A stretch of 64,000 nt of DNA from Labilibaculum sp. (lineage in GTDB: Bacteria > Bacteroidota > Bacteroidia > Bacteroidales > Marinifilaceae): the NCBI GenBank assembly GCA_016342745.1, contig JAEINT010000020.1, positions 1 to 64,000 of the forward strand, given 5' to 3'. Position numbers and translations under genes: made by a program. The notes beneath the pieces are model-generated. The model searched no databases, was not told the origin of the DNA, and worked only from the letters and a program-made list of their open reading frames with translations. Below are positions 24,101 through 32,809 of the stretch, one piece after another (the first letter of the stretch is position 1; every line of letters starts with the position of its first letter).

Positions 24101-24490
24101 TTAATTCAACTCTTTACTTCTAGAAAAGGCATAAATAAGGAAAGCCCCAAATGCTATGGCAAGTACACCTACTATTGGAGCGTATGGGTTTACATGTGGA
24201 ATAAGTGAGTTGATAAATTCCTTAAAACTTCCTTGACCTATAATAAAAAGGATAAAAGCTGCTGCGATAAACAGATAACCAAATACCTTAATAGCAAGAG
24301 GATAAAATGACTCCTTTGCCGCAAGAATAAATAAAACACCCAAAGCCAATCTCGCTACAATAGCAGTTACATAAAGCGCAGTGCTCTCCATATTATTTTC
24401 GATCCAAGCTAAAATAATTTCAGGTTTAATAAGCAAAGAGATCCCCGCAAGAATAATTAGTATCCCGAACAATTTGATAAGCAATTTCAT
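24101..24490 (-). CDS. Small four-helix membrane protein of unknown function
   Basis: A 129-residue integral membrane protein with about four hydrophobic segments (GILIILAGISLLI; IVARLALGVLFILAA; FGYLFIAAAFILFII; VGVLAIAFGAFLIYAF). Similar DUF2065-like small membrane proteins exist, but I cannot name the family with confidence. The ATG at 24490 is preferred over 24541, because a promoter with its -7 at 24526-24533 would place the longer start upstream of transcription. It is monocistronic. Confidence 0.65.
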   Translation of the reverse strand: MKLLIKLFGILIILAGISLLIKPEIILAWIENNMESTALYVTAIVARLALGVLFILAAKESFYPLAIKVFGYLFIAAAFILFIIGQGSFKEFINSLIPHVNPYAPIVGVLAIAFGAFLIYAFSRSKELN

Positions 24491-24525
24491 GATCAGATTA
24501 TTAAAATTGTACACTTCATCCATTT

Positions 24526-24557
24526 CCAATCTACAAAACAATCATCAGGCAACAAAA
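24526..24557 (-). promoter_or_regulatory. Promoter of the small membrane protein gene
   Basis: On the minus strand, -33 TTTTTTG, 19-nt spacer, -7 TAGATTGG, with TTGTTTTG directly before the -7. The predicted leader is about 30 nt. Confidence 0.7.
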
Positions 24558-24572
24558 AATACACAAACAAAA

Positions 24573-24602
24573 AATCCCTCAACAACAACTTGTTAAGGGA
24601 TT
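24573..24602 (-). terminator. Rho-independent terminator of the GH13-esterase unit
   Basis: On the minus strand, AATCCCTTAACAA pairs with GTTGAGGGATT, followed by TTTT, 22 nt after the GH13 stop. Confidence 0.85.
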
Positions 24603-24624
24603 CAAATCTAACTAACTTCTATTT

Positions 24625-26472
24625 CTAATTTACCTCTAAAATCATTGTTGAACGAGCAGGAATTTCAAAGCTATCATTCAATTCAAATGTCTCACCAGTG
24701 ATGATATCTTTTACAGATGATTTTCCACTAAGCATTTCATGATATCTCTTGGTATTTAACTTTACCGATTCGATGTTCTTGTTTAAAATCACCATTACTT
24801 TTTCAGTATCGGAATATCGGAAAAAGCTATACAAACCCATGTCTGGCGCATAATGCATTAATTTACCTGAATGAATTACCTCTTTATTCTTTCTCCAGTT
24901 CAATATCGTTTTACAAAAGGCTTGTGCATTTTTCTCTTGCTCGCCTAAGCCTTGGCCTGTAAATGCATTTACCTTATCTCCTGCCCATCCACCAGGAAAA
25001 TCGGTACGTAATAATCCGTGGTCTCCACCAGCATCACTTTTCGCTAGAATCTCTGTTCCATAATATACCTGAGGGATTCCTCGCATAGTCAACACATAAG
25101 TCATCGCCATTTTATACAGATCATAATCACGATCTACCTGATCGAAAATACGAGCCATGTCATGATTATCTGGAAAAATAACCAAGTTATTTGGGTCTGG
25201 ATACAGTACATCATTAACTAACAACTCATACAAACGAATTAAGCCTGTTCCCCAAGTATCCTCTTGAGTTAATGCTTCCACCAATGTATGTTGCATTGGA
25301 AAATCCATAAGGCTCGGTAATTTTGAATCATACCCATCCTTATTCTGCTTTCCTTTTTGCCAGTAAGAAACAATTGTAGGGTTTGTACTCCACTCTTCCC
25401 CAACAATATTCAAATTCGGATATTCCGCCAATAATCTCAAATCCCATTCTCTCAAAAATTCTGCATCAGAATATGGGAAAGTATCAACACGAATTCCATA
25501 TAAATTGGCGTATTCAACCCACCAAATGGCATTCTGAATTAGGTAAGTTGCCATGAACGGATTGCGTTGATTCAAATCCGGCATCTCTTTCACGAACCAT
25601 CCATCAGTAAACTGCTTCAAATCTTCTTTCGATGCATATTTATCCTGAACGGTAGTTCTTTTATGAGTACAAGAAGTAAATTCTCCCTCATTGTTAATCC
25701 AATCTTTTGATGGCATATCCTTCATCCACCAATGTTCCGAACCACAATGATTCAAAATCACATCCATAATGATACCAATGCCTTTTTCCTCAGCTAATTT
25801 AGATAAGTTCAAGTATTCTTCATTGCTTCCGAATCGTCCATCAATTTTATAATAATCGGTGGTAGCATAACCATGGTAAGACATTGTCTGGTTATTCTCT
25901 AACAATGGATTAATCCAAATGGCTGTAAATCCCATATCAGAAATGTAATCCAAATTGTCAATCATTCCTTGAATATCCCCACCATGGCGTCCCGATTTAT
26001 CCTCTCGGTTCAATCCGTCGCTTAAACTTTTTACATTATCATTATCTGGATTTCCATTAGCAAAACGATCTGGTGTAATTAAATACATTGCATCTGCAGA
26101 CGTAAAGCTTTTGCGTTCGGCCGATCCCTTTCTTCTCTCTTTTAGTTCATAATTGTACTTTACTACAGTTCTCTTTCCCTTTTTAAACAGGATATCAAAA
26201 CTCCCAGCTGTTAGTTCTGTGCTCAATTTCAAATCAATAAACATATAGTTTGGATTCTCAACCTTACTTACCTTTTCAATACTTACTCCAGGATAATCAA
26301 TTTCGGCTTGTAGTTCAGCTATATTCTCTCCATGTACCAACAATTGTAAGTTTGTATTCTTCATTCCTACCCACCAAAATGCGGGCTCTAAATGATCAAT
26401 TTTGTTCTTCGCAAACACAGATACATTGCCTAATAAAAGCACTGTTAATGTAACTAGTAATAATCGTTTCAT
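24625..26472 (-). CDS. GH13 cyclomaltodextrinase/neopullulanase-like enzyme, exported
   Basis: A 615-residue glycoside hydrolase family 13 enzyme with a signal peptide (RLLLVTLTVLLLGNVSVFA). An N-terminal beta domain (about 25-115, HLEPAFWWVGMKN...QLLVHG) is of the cyclomaltodextrinase N-domain type. The catalytic barrel follows, with nucleophile Asp in GIRVDTFPY (near 327), acid/base Glu in VGEEWST (near 356) and Asp in FPDNHD (near 436), then a C-terminal beta domain. It hydrolyses cyclodextrins, pullulan or maltodextrins in the periplasm. It is paralogous to the gene at 35254 and comparable in role to SusA. It is 12 nt downstream of the esterase gene, in one operon. Confidence 0.92.
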   Translation of the reverse strand: MKRLLLVTLTVLLLGNVSVFAKNKIDHLEPAFWWVGMKNTNLQLLVHGENIAELQAEIDYPGVSIEKVSKVENPNYMFIDLKLSTELTAGSFDILFKKGKRTVVKYNYELKERRKGSAERKSFTSADAMYLITPDRFANGNPDNDNVKSLSDGLNREDKSGRHGGDIQGMIDNLDYISDMGFTAIWINPLLENNQTMSYHGYATTDYYKIDGRFGSNEEYLNLSKLAEEKGIGIIMDVILNHCGSEHWWMKDMPSKDWINNEGEFTSCTHKRTTVQDKYASKEDLKQFTDGWFVKEMPDLNQRNPFMATYLIQNAIWWVEYANLYGIRVDTFPYSDAEFLREWDLRLLAEYPNLNIVGEEWSTNPTIVSYWQKGKQNKDGYDSKLPSLMDFPMQHTLVEALTQEDTWGTGLIRLYELLVNDVLYPDPNNLVIFPDNHDMARIFDQVDRDYDLYKMAMTYVLTMRGIPQVYYGTEILAKSDAGGDHGLLRTDFPGGWAGDKVNAFTGQGLGEQEKNAQAFCKTILNWRKNKEVIHSGKLMHYAPDMGLYSFFRYSDTEKVMVILNKNIESVKLNTKRYHEMLSGKSSVKDIITGETFELNDSFEIPARSTMILEVN

Positions 26473-26484
26473 ATATAAATATTT

Positions 26485-27411
26485 TTATTTTTCGTTTTTT
26501 CCTAAAATGAATTCCAAGGGAATATTCAATCTTTTATTCCAAGCATTTTCACTGTGGTTCTCTCCCGGAAAAAACTTAGTCATCCAATTTGTATCATCGT
26601 ATCCTTTTGCAGTCATTACCGCATCTACTTTTTCTTGTATGGCAGGATACAAAGCATCCAAAGTTTGATCGCCACAATCGAAGTAGATTTTATGCCCTTT
26701 AGCTTCAGGTAAATTTTCTCCCAAATACTTAATAAATGCGTTCGGCATGGGATTATTATCCAATGTAAATGTTCCAACCCAATGCGTTGACAAACAGGCT
26801 GCCCCACCAAAGATATTTGGATACTCGCAAATGGCATACATGGATATCAATCCTCCCATGCTACTTCCCATTATAAAAGTATTTTCTCTATCAGTAAGTA
26901 CAGAATATTTTTTATCGATGTATGGTTTTAATTCTTTTACAATAAATTTAAGATAGTTGTCGGATACAGGTTTAAAAATCTCATTTGTCCTACTCGATCT
27001 TTTCAACTGAGCATTTACAGTATCCTTTTCGATTTGCGATAAATCTTCAAATGGTCTTTGAGGAAAGTAATCAACATGTCTTGTTTGTCCTCCATTCCAA
27101 ATACCAACAACAATAAAATCCTTTAGTTTATTGGCTGCTATTAATTCTGTGGCTACATTATCGATATCCCAAGCTTGCTTATTCCATGATTTTTCAGGAT
27201 CGTACAACATCTGTCCATCGTGCATATACAAAACAGAATATTTAAGAGTATCGGAATAACCTTCGGGCAACCAAACATCAACATTTCGTGCCGTAACATA
27301 CTTTGATTGAAAATCTGGGTTATTATCTATGGTACCTATCACATTTCCTTTATTCTGTGCATTGGCCAAGAAACCAATAAACAACAAGGCAAGTACTCCG
27401 ATTTTTCTCAT
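26485..27411 (-). CDS. Secreted alpha/beta-hydrolase, esterase D / CE1-like
   Basis: A 308-residue exported esterase-family protein (PF00756 type). The signal peptide is MRKIGVLALLFIGFLANAQ. The oxyanion region reads VLYMHDGQMLYD, the nucleophile elbow is GSSMGG (near residue 180) and the catalytic His is in GENHSENAWNKR near the end. The family includes feruloyl and acetyl xylan esterases, siderophore esterases and mycolyltransferases. Joined to a GH13 gene, it might remove acyl groups from modified glucans or act on another ester. It is first in a two-gene operon divergent from the LytS/LytTR pair. Confidence 0.85.
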   Translation of the reverse strand: MRKIGVLALLFIGFLANAQNKGNVIGTIDNNPDFQSKYVTARNVDVWLPEGYSDTLKYSVLYMHDGQMLYDPEKSWNKQAWDIDNVATELIAANKLKDFIVVGIWNGGQTRHVDYFPQRPFEDLSQIEKDTVNAQLKRSSRTNEIFKPVSDNYLKFIVKELKPYIDKKYSVLTDRENTFIMGSSMGGLISMYAICEYPNIFGGAACLSTHWVGTFTLDNNPMPNAFIKYLGENLPEAKGHKIYFDCGDQTLDALYPAIQEKVDAVMTAKGYDDTNWMTKFFPGENHSENAWNKRLNIPLEFILGKNEK

Positions 27412-27782
27412 ATCTATAATTATTTTAAAATCAACAAATAAGATCTACAAACAATATTATAAACTATTCAGAAGAACAAATAATTTTACGGCTTACAAGT
27501 ATCCTAATTTATCGGTTGTTGGTATCTAAAAGAATGTAATTCGTACGAATGATCGTATTAAATCCTTCCAAAAACCCACTATTTCCACTTCAAGTTCTAA
27601 TAATCTAGATAATATTTCAAGCGTATCTATGGATATTTATGGAATCCCAGTGATTCCTTTAAACGTATTTTGTCCTTGCAAAACTGTAATCCATCCTTTC
27701 GGCAAGTTTAAACCGTGCTATAATTTGCAAAATGCTGTAAAATCCCTTACATATGTATATTACCAATTTTATCTGCTAACAA
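27412..27782. promoter_or_regulatory. Divergent control region, esterase/GH13 versus sensor kinase
   Basis: A 371-bp gap without coding sequence. It holds a perfect 12-bp palindrome, ATTCGTACGAAT (27539-27550), and a hairpin, GGAATC-CCAGT-GATTCC (27641-27657). Either could be a binding site for the LytTR regulator encoded alongside or for another factor; no clean -33/-7 pair was found. Confidence 0.45.
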
Positions 27783-28847
27783 ATGCAAATCATAACATCC
27801 GATAACAAATGGCTTTCCTATATTATTAACAATAGGGCTGTACAACACCTATCTTATTGGATTCTTTTTGTGCTATTCTTTGCTTACGCATGGGGCACTT
27901 ACGATGCAAATTATCTTAAAACCATTAAGGTAGAGCTGATTAATTTACCTGTTAAAGTCTTTTTAGTTTATACTGTCATTTATTACCTCTATCCACGACT
28001 ATTGTTTAAAAGAAAAGTATGGCTTTTTCTTTGTGCTTTTGTCTTAATTGTTTCAATCACAGCCATTCTTCAACGCATAATAGATAATCTGGTTATTGTA
28101 GAGTACTTTTTTCCGAATTGGGAAAAAGCTCCAACCTTCTCATTTTCTCAAATTGTGAGAAGTGCAGTTAATTTAGGTTCGGTTTTAATGTTACCCATGA
28201 CTGTGAAAATAATGGAATATTTGGCGAAAATTCAACAGCATGAACAAATACTTCAACGAGAAAAAGTAGAAGCTGAATTGATCTTTTTAAAAAATCAGGT
28301 ACAGCCACATTTTCTGTTTAATACTCTAAATAGCTTGTACTCCTTAATCTTAAAAAAATCAGATCAATCCTTAGATGTAATTCTAAAACTATCGGACTTA
28401 TTACGATACATGCTTTACGAAACCACTTCTACCCGAGTAGATTTAACGAAGGAGATTGATTGTATAAAAAGCTATTTGGACTTGGAAAAAATTCGTTATG
28501 GCAATCGAATAGATTTGAGCTTAAACATTTGGGGAGATATCAGCACAAATCGTATTGCTCCTATGATTATTCTACCATTTATAGAAAATGCCTTTAAGCA
28601 TAGTACGAAAGGATTTGATGGTGAAGCTTGGATTACGATTGAAATTGGTCTTAAGAATAAGAATTTAGTTCTTAAAATAGAAAATAGTGTGCCTGATTCA
28701 AGTTCAGATCAGGATTCAATTGTAGGTGGTATTGGTTTGCAAACTGTAAAAAGGAGGTTATCTTTAATTTGCCCTGAAAGTCATGATTTAAAAATTGAAT
28801 CGACTGAGGAATCGTATAATGTGCATTTAAATTTGAAGTTGCAATGA
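27783..28847 (+). CDS. LytS-type sensor histidine kinase
   Basis: A 354-residue membrane histidine kinase of the PF06580 type. Four transmembrane helices lie in residues about 22-145 with no large sensor domain. The phosphorylated His is His176 in NQVQPHFLFNTLNSLY, followed by the N-box PFIENAFKHS and a short ATPase domain with GGIGLQTVKRRL. It pairs with the LytTR regulator that overlaps its stop by 4 nt. Set between glucan enzyme genes, it may sense sugar or envelope state and control part of this locus, but that is positional inference. Confidence 0.9.
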   Translation: MQIITSDNKWLSYIINNRAVQHLSYWILFVLFFAYAWGTYDANYLKTIKVELINLPVKVFLVYTVIYYLYPRLLFKRKVWLFLCAFVLIVSITAILQRIIDNLVIVEYFFPNWEKAPTFSFSQIVRSAVNLGSVLMLPMTVKIMEYLAKIQQHEQILQREKVEAELIFLKNQVQPHFLFNTLNSLYSLILKKSDQSLDVILKLSDLLRYMLYETTSTRVDLTKEIDCIKSYLDLEKIRYGNRIDLSLNIWGDISTNRIAPMIILPFIENAFKHSTKGFDGEAWITIEIGLKNKNLVLKIENSVPDSSSDQDSIVGGIGLQTVKRRLSLICPESHDLKIESTEESYNVHLNLKLQ

Positions 28848-29569
28848 ATATAAAATGTTTAATCGTTGATGATGAAGATTTAGCTCAAGATGTAATTGAA
28901 GAATATATTAATCGAATTGATTATTTACAGCTAGAGGGCAAATGCAAAAGTGCCGTGGAAGCTTTGTCTATTTTAAATACAAAACAAATTGATTTGTTAT
29001 TTCTGGATATCCAAATGCCAGGTTTAACAGGAATTCAATTGCTCAAGAATATTTCTAATCCACCAACCGTTATTTTCACAACAGCCTACTCAGAATTTGC
29101 AGTTGAAGGTTTTGAATTGGAAGCCTTGGATTACTTAATTAAGCCTATTCCATTTGGAAGGTTTATTAAGGCTGTCAATAGATATTTCAAGCTCAAAAAA
29201 CATGATTTTCAAATCACGGAGAAAAAGGAATCAATCTCGACAGATCAACCATTCATTTTTGTTAAATCGGATAAGAAAATGGTTAAAGTCTTTCTTCACG
29301 AGATCCTTTTCATTGAGAGTCAAAGAAACTACGTGTCAATTTATCTGGAAAAAGACAAAGAAATTGTTACTCTCAATACCATTAGCAATATTCAAGAAAA
29401 ATTACCAGAAAGCAACTTTTTAAGAGTTCATAGATCATTTGTTATCGCGATCAATAAAATTGAGACTTATTCTTCAACAATTATTGGAATAAACAACAAT
29501 CAAATTCCAATTGGCAGAAACTACAAAACAACGGTTATTAGCACTCTGGAAGAAAACTCCATTACTTAA
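28844..29569 (+). CDS. LytTR-family response regulator
   Basis: A 241-residue response regulator. The receiver domain (about 3-120) has the acidic pair Asp9-Asp10-Glu11 and phospho-acceptor Asp55 in LLFLDIQMPGLTG. A LytTR DNA-binding domain follows (about 138-236, VKSDKKMVKVFLHEILFIES; SNFLRVHRSFVIAINKI). The ATGA overlap with the kinase gene indicates translational coupling. LytTR proteins bind short direct repeats; candidates would lie in the 27412-27782 region. Confidence 0.92.
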   Translation: MNIKCLIVDDEDLAQDVIEEYINRIDYLQLEGKCKSAVEALSILNTKQIDLLFLDIQMPGLTGIQLLKNISNPPTVIFTTAYSEFAVEGFELEALDYLIKPIPFGRFIKAVNRYFKLKKHDFQITEKKESISTDQPFIFVKSDKKMVKVFLHEILFIESQRNYVSIYLEKDKEIVTLNTISNIQEKLPESNFLRVHRSFVIAINKIETYSSTIIGINNNQIPIGRNYKTTVISTLEENSIT

Positions 29570-29595
29570 GTCACAAATAATCGCTAAAATAGAAA

Positions 29596-29616
29596 AGCCG
29601 CTAAAAAGCGGCCTTT
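29596..29616 (+). terminator. Bidirectional terminator
   Basis: AAAAGCCGC-TAAAAA-GCGGCCTTT lies between the response regulator and the convergent GH13 gene. Confidence 0.7.
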
Positions 29617-29658
29617 CATTGGGATATTGGTTTTCCGAACAAACGGAAATCGGTTTTA

Positions 29659-31035
29659 CTATTTTACGTATACTCTATACTCCCAAGGCTTCAAATCCAC
29701 CTCTAGTTGAGCTGCTAAATCGTGCTTGTTTCCATCTTTAAAACAGGCATAATTTCCTGCATTTGCTCCCAACTCAATGTTTGCTTTAACAGCATCTTTA
29801 CTTAGGTTTAAGATCACAACAACTTTGTCGCCTTCTGCTTCACGAGTAAAGGCATAAACTGCTTCATTTTTATCAGATTGAATTCGTACAATCTTTCCAC
29901 CTTTTACACCATTTTGCAATGCCTTATTTGAGCTCTTTAAAGACAATAATTGCTTGTAGAAAGGTGCAAGGGTTTCATTACTCCAATCAATCTCATCTTT
30001 CTCGAAGAATTTCAATCGCTTGTCCATTCCAGCTTCTTGTCCGCTATAGATTAATGGCATTCCCGGCATCGTAAAAGTCAATACTGCAAAAGCATCTCCA
30101 CCTTCGCCCATTCTCTCTTTTACCGTACCATTCCAAGAGTTTTCATCGTGGTTGGTAATAAAGTTCATAAGGTATGAATCTGCTGGAAAAACAGTATCAT
30201 TTTTTGCAAAGAAGGCTTCAATATCATTCGCATTCTTCTCTCCTTTTGCAATGTCGTTCATGATGTGGTGGAAATCCCATCCATAACCCATATCAAATGC
30301 ATTTTCCAACAATTCATGTCCACCATCTTCTGCCAACATGAATACTGGTTTGATTGCATCTAAATCTTTACGAGCTTTTTCCCAAAAATCGGTAGGAACC
30401 ATTCCTGCAACATCGCAACGAAATCCATCTACATCAGCATTCTCTACCCAATATTTTAAAGAACCGATCATGTACTCACGCATGTCGTTGTTTTCGTAGT
30501 TTAAATCAGCGGTATCTGACCAATCTGTTCCCTCTGGCATAATAATTTCGCCAGCTTCATTTTGAGTGTACCATTCTGGATGCTCGTTAATTAAGAAATT
30601 GTCCCAACCAGTGTGATTTGCAACCCAATCCAAAATAACGTACATGCCCATTTCATGCGCTTTGTTAACCAAGTTTTTTAAATCATCCATTGTACCAAAC
30701 TCAGGATTTACAGCACGATAATCCGCCACAGCGTAATAACTTCCCATGCTTCCTTTTCGGTTCTCTTCTGAAATCGGGAAAACTGGCATTAGCCATAGAA
30801 TATCAACACCCATTTCTTTCAAACGAGGCATGTGCTCAACAAATGCGTTGATGGTTCCTTCTGGAGTATATTGGCGAATGTTCACTTCGTAAATATTCGC
30901 ATTGCGAGTCCACGCTAATGGCTTTTCAACTTTTACTTCTTCAGCAACAGCTTTCGCTGCTGGTTTGTTTTGACAGCTAGCAAGCATTCCTGCTAAAACA
31001 GCCATGCCCAAAACAATCTGATTCAATTTTTTCAT
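29659..31035 (-). CDS. GH13 alpha-amylase lipoprotein
   Basis: A 458-residue GH13 enzyme with a lipoprotein signal (MAVLAGMLASC, Cys21). The compact catalytic barrel has NIYEVNIRQY at its start, the nucleophile Asp in GFRCDVAGM (near 207), acid/base Glu in MLAEDGG (near 236) and Asp in ITNHDEN (near 295). A short C-terminal beta domain ends WEYRVYVK. It probably trims maltodextrins at the periplasmic or surface face. It is the last gene of the long minus-strand glucan cluster and is separated from the next enzyme gene by a C-rich repeat at 31083-31143. Confidence 0.9.
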   Translation of the reverse strand: MKKLNQIVLGMAVLAGMLASCQNKPAAKAVAEEVKVEKPLAWTRNANIYEVNIRQYTPEGTINAFVEHMPRLKEMGVDILWLMPVFPISEENRKGSMGSYYAVADYRAVNPEFGTMDDLKNLVNKAHEMGMYVILDWVANHTGWDNFLINEHPEWYTQNEAGEIIMPEGTDWSDTADLNYENNDMREYMIGSLKYWVENADVDGFRCDVAGMVPTDFWEKARKDLDAIKPVFMLAEDGGHELLENAFDMGYGWDFHHIMNDIAKGEKNANDIEAFFAKNDTVFPADSYLMNFITNHDENSWNGTVKERMGEGGDAFAVLTFTMPGMPLIYSGQEAGMDKRLKFFEKDEIDWSNETLAPFYKQLLSLKSSNKALQNGVKGGKIVRIQSDKNEAVYAFTREAEGDKVVVILNLSKDAVKANIELGANAGNYACFKDGNKHDLAAQLEVDLKPWEYRVYVK

Positions 31036-31082
31036 TGGTATTTATTTAGATGATTAGTTTGTGTGTTCCGTATTAACTCTTT

Positions 31083-31143
31083 ACCCCCAAATCCCCTAAA
31101 GGGGACTTAATTACATGAATATATTTTAAGCCCCTTTGGGGGT
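31083..31143. repeat. C-rich palindromic repeat between two GH13 genes
   Basis: CCCCCAAATCCCCTAAAGGGG and, inverted, AAGCCCCTTTGGGGG lie 20 nt apart. I recall this CCCC-AAA/TTT-GGGG element as a frequent intergenic repeat in Bacteroidota genomes. It could form a strong RNA hairpin in the polycistronic message. Confidence 0.65.
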
Positions 31144-31156
31144 TATATCCTATATT

Positions 31157-32809
31157 TTACAACAGTTCTAATAATACAATATCAAATTCTGTATCGAAAC
31201 TTACTTTTCCGTTTTTCACCTTTACAATCTCTCCAGAATAAGCATCATGCAATTTTGTTCCGTTCTCCAAGCCTTCAATTGTCAATTCCTTTTTCCCTAT
31301 TGGTAAATCCAAACCAACAAAAACCTTATCTTGTAATTCCATGTTGTTATAAGTTCTACTAAAAACATATGGAGTTTCCGAAAGCATCTTATGAACTCCT
31401 GCACCAACAGCTGGATGGTCTCTGCGGAATTGACCTAATTTTTGCCAATGACTTAAAACAGCTTGTGTATTTTTATCACTTACAATTTGCTCCCAATTCA
31501 TGAACGAACGTAGCGTTGCATCGCCAACAGTTCCTTCAATTACTAATGGACGAGCTGACTCATCGCCATAGTAAACTTGAGAAGTTCCTGGGCACAACAA
31601 CAATTTATTTGCTGATTCGATGCTTCTTTCTCTTTTGGCATCGAATGGAGATCCATCGTCATGCGAAGTCAAATAATTCAGTATTCCATGACCTTTTAAA
31701 TCACCTTGAAGAATTTCTGAATATTTTGAAAATAACTGTTCATATGAATCTTGTGCATTGTATTTGAATTCAAAATTGATCAAATCGGTAAAACCATTGG
31801 CGTAATAATTTACCTGCTTATCACCAAAACTGTAAGCAAATTTATGACTGATATTGTATCCATATATTTCTGCAACCGAGTAGAATTCATTGTCATCCAA
31901 CACTTTTTCAGGATTATTTTTCTTCCACAATTGGAATGCATATTCGCACTCTTTACGAAAATCTCCCCAAATCGATTCTTCCGTATGCTTTACTGTATCT
32001 GCACGATAACCATCTATTCCAAATTCAATAATGTAATCGCACAACCATTTAATCATATGGTATTTTGGCGTGCGCGGATATCCTGTACGAGCAAAGAATT
32101 CATCTAATTCTTTCATTTCTTGCTCATATCTTCCTTCATTCTTCCACTTCTCAACTAAGCTTTTAGGAACAGTTACTTCCTGAGTGCTTTCTGTTTTAAT
32201 GTCTGGCAAATTATCTGTTAAAGTACACTCTGCGGTTGTTTTAAAGTTTTGATAAGTGCAAGTTGGACCTGTTCGTACCCATCCTTCTTCCCAAGCAGGA
32301 TCTTTTTCTGTTGCTGGTCCTGTATGATTAATTACTGCATCCATCACAATACGAATTCCTCTCGAATGGGCAACTGCTACTAATTCAGCCAAGTCGTCCA
32401 TTGTTCCGAAATTTGGATCTAAAGCAGTCCAATCTTTTGCCCAATACCCATGAAAACCATAAGTATTTCCAGTTCCTTCGTCAACCGATCCATGAATTTG
32501 CTCAGTAATTGGCGTAAACCAAATGGCATTAATACCTAAATCCGTAAAGTATCCTTCTCTTATTTTCTGGGTAATTCCTTTAATATCTCCACCTTCGAAA
32601 CCTCTTAATTTCCCAGTTGGCAATTCACGCTCAAAGTTTACATCATTATCTGTTGTTCCATTGTTAAAACGGTCAGTTAACAAGAAGTACAAGTTAGCTC
32701 CTTCCCACACAAATGGCTTGTCTTTCTCTGCCACTTCCTTTTCCGATGTGGCACATGCTGATAATAAAATCAGCAAAGCTACGTATAGGCTAAATCCTAA
32801 TCTTTTCAT
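31157..32809 (-). CDS. GH13 alpha-amylase lipoprotein (MalS-like)
   Basis: A 550-residue GH13 enzyme with a lipoprotein signal (LYVALLILLSAC, Cys19). It starts the barrel with NLYFLLTDRFNNG and carries the long insertion seen in periplasmic amylases (about 160-255, with a Cys-containing TGPTCTYQNF and TAECTL). Catalytic residues are Asp in GYRADTVKHT (near 268), Glu in VAEIYGY (near 313) and Asp in LTSHDDG (near 385). It resembles MalS/GH13_19-type amylases acting on linear maltodextrins. Its start codon overlaps the stop of the GH31 gene (TAATG), so the two are translationally coupled. Confidence 0.9.
   Translation of the reverse strand: MKRLGFSLYVALLILLSACATSEKEVAEKDKPFVWEGANLYFLLTDRFNNGTTDNDVNFERELPTGKLRGFEGGDIKGITQKIREGYFTDLGINAIWFTPITEQIHGSVDEGTGNTYGFHGYWAKDWTALDPNFGTMDDLAELVAVAHSRGIRIVMDAVINHTGPATEKDPAWEEGWVRTGPTCTYQNFKTTAECTLTDNLPDIKTESTQEVTVPKSLVEKWKNEGRYEQEMKELDEFFARTGYPRTPKYHMIKWLCDYIIEFGIDGYRADTVKHTEESIWGDFRKECEYAFQLWKKNNPEKVLDDNEFYSVAEIYGYNISHKFAYSFGDKQVNYYANGFTDLINFEFKYNAQDSYEQLFSKYSEILQGDLKGHGILNYLTSHDDGSPFDAKRERSIESANKLLLCPGTSQVYYGDESARPLVIEGTVGDATLRSFMNWEQIVSDKNTQAVLSHWQKLGQFRRDHPAVGAGVHKMLSETPYVFSRTYNNMELQDKVFVGLDLPIGKKELTIEGLENGTKLHDAYSGEIVKVKNGKVSFDTEFDIVLLELL

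Noticed and set aside
24491-24541. N-terminal extension of the small membrane protein
   Set aside because: It overlaps the -7 element; the hydrophobic protein starts at the ATG at 24490.
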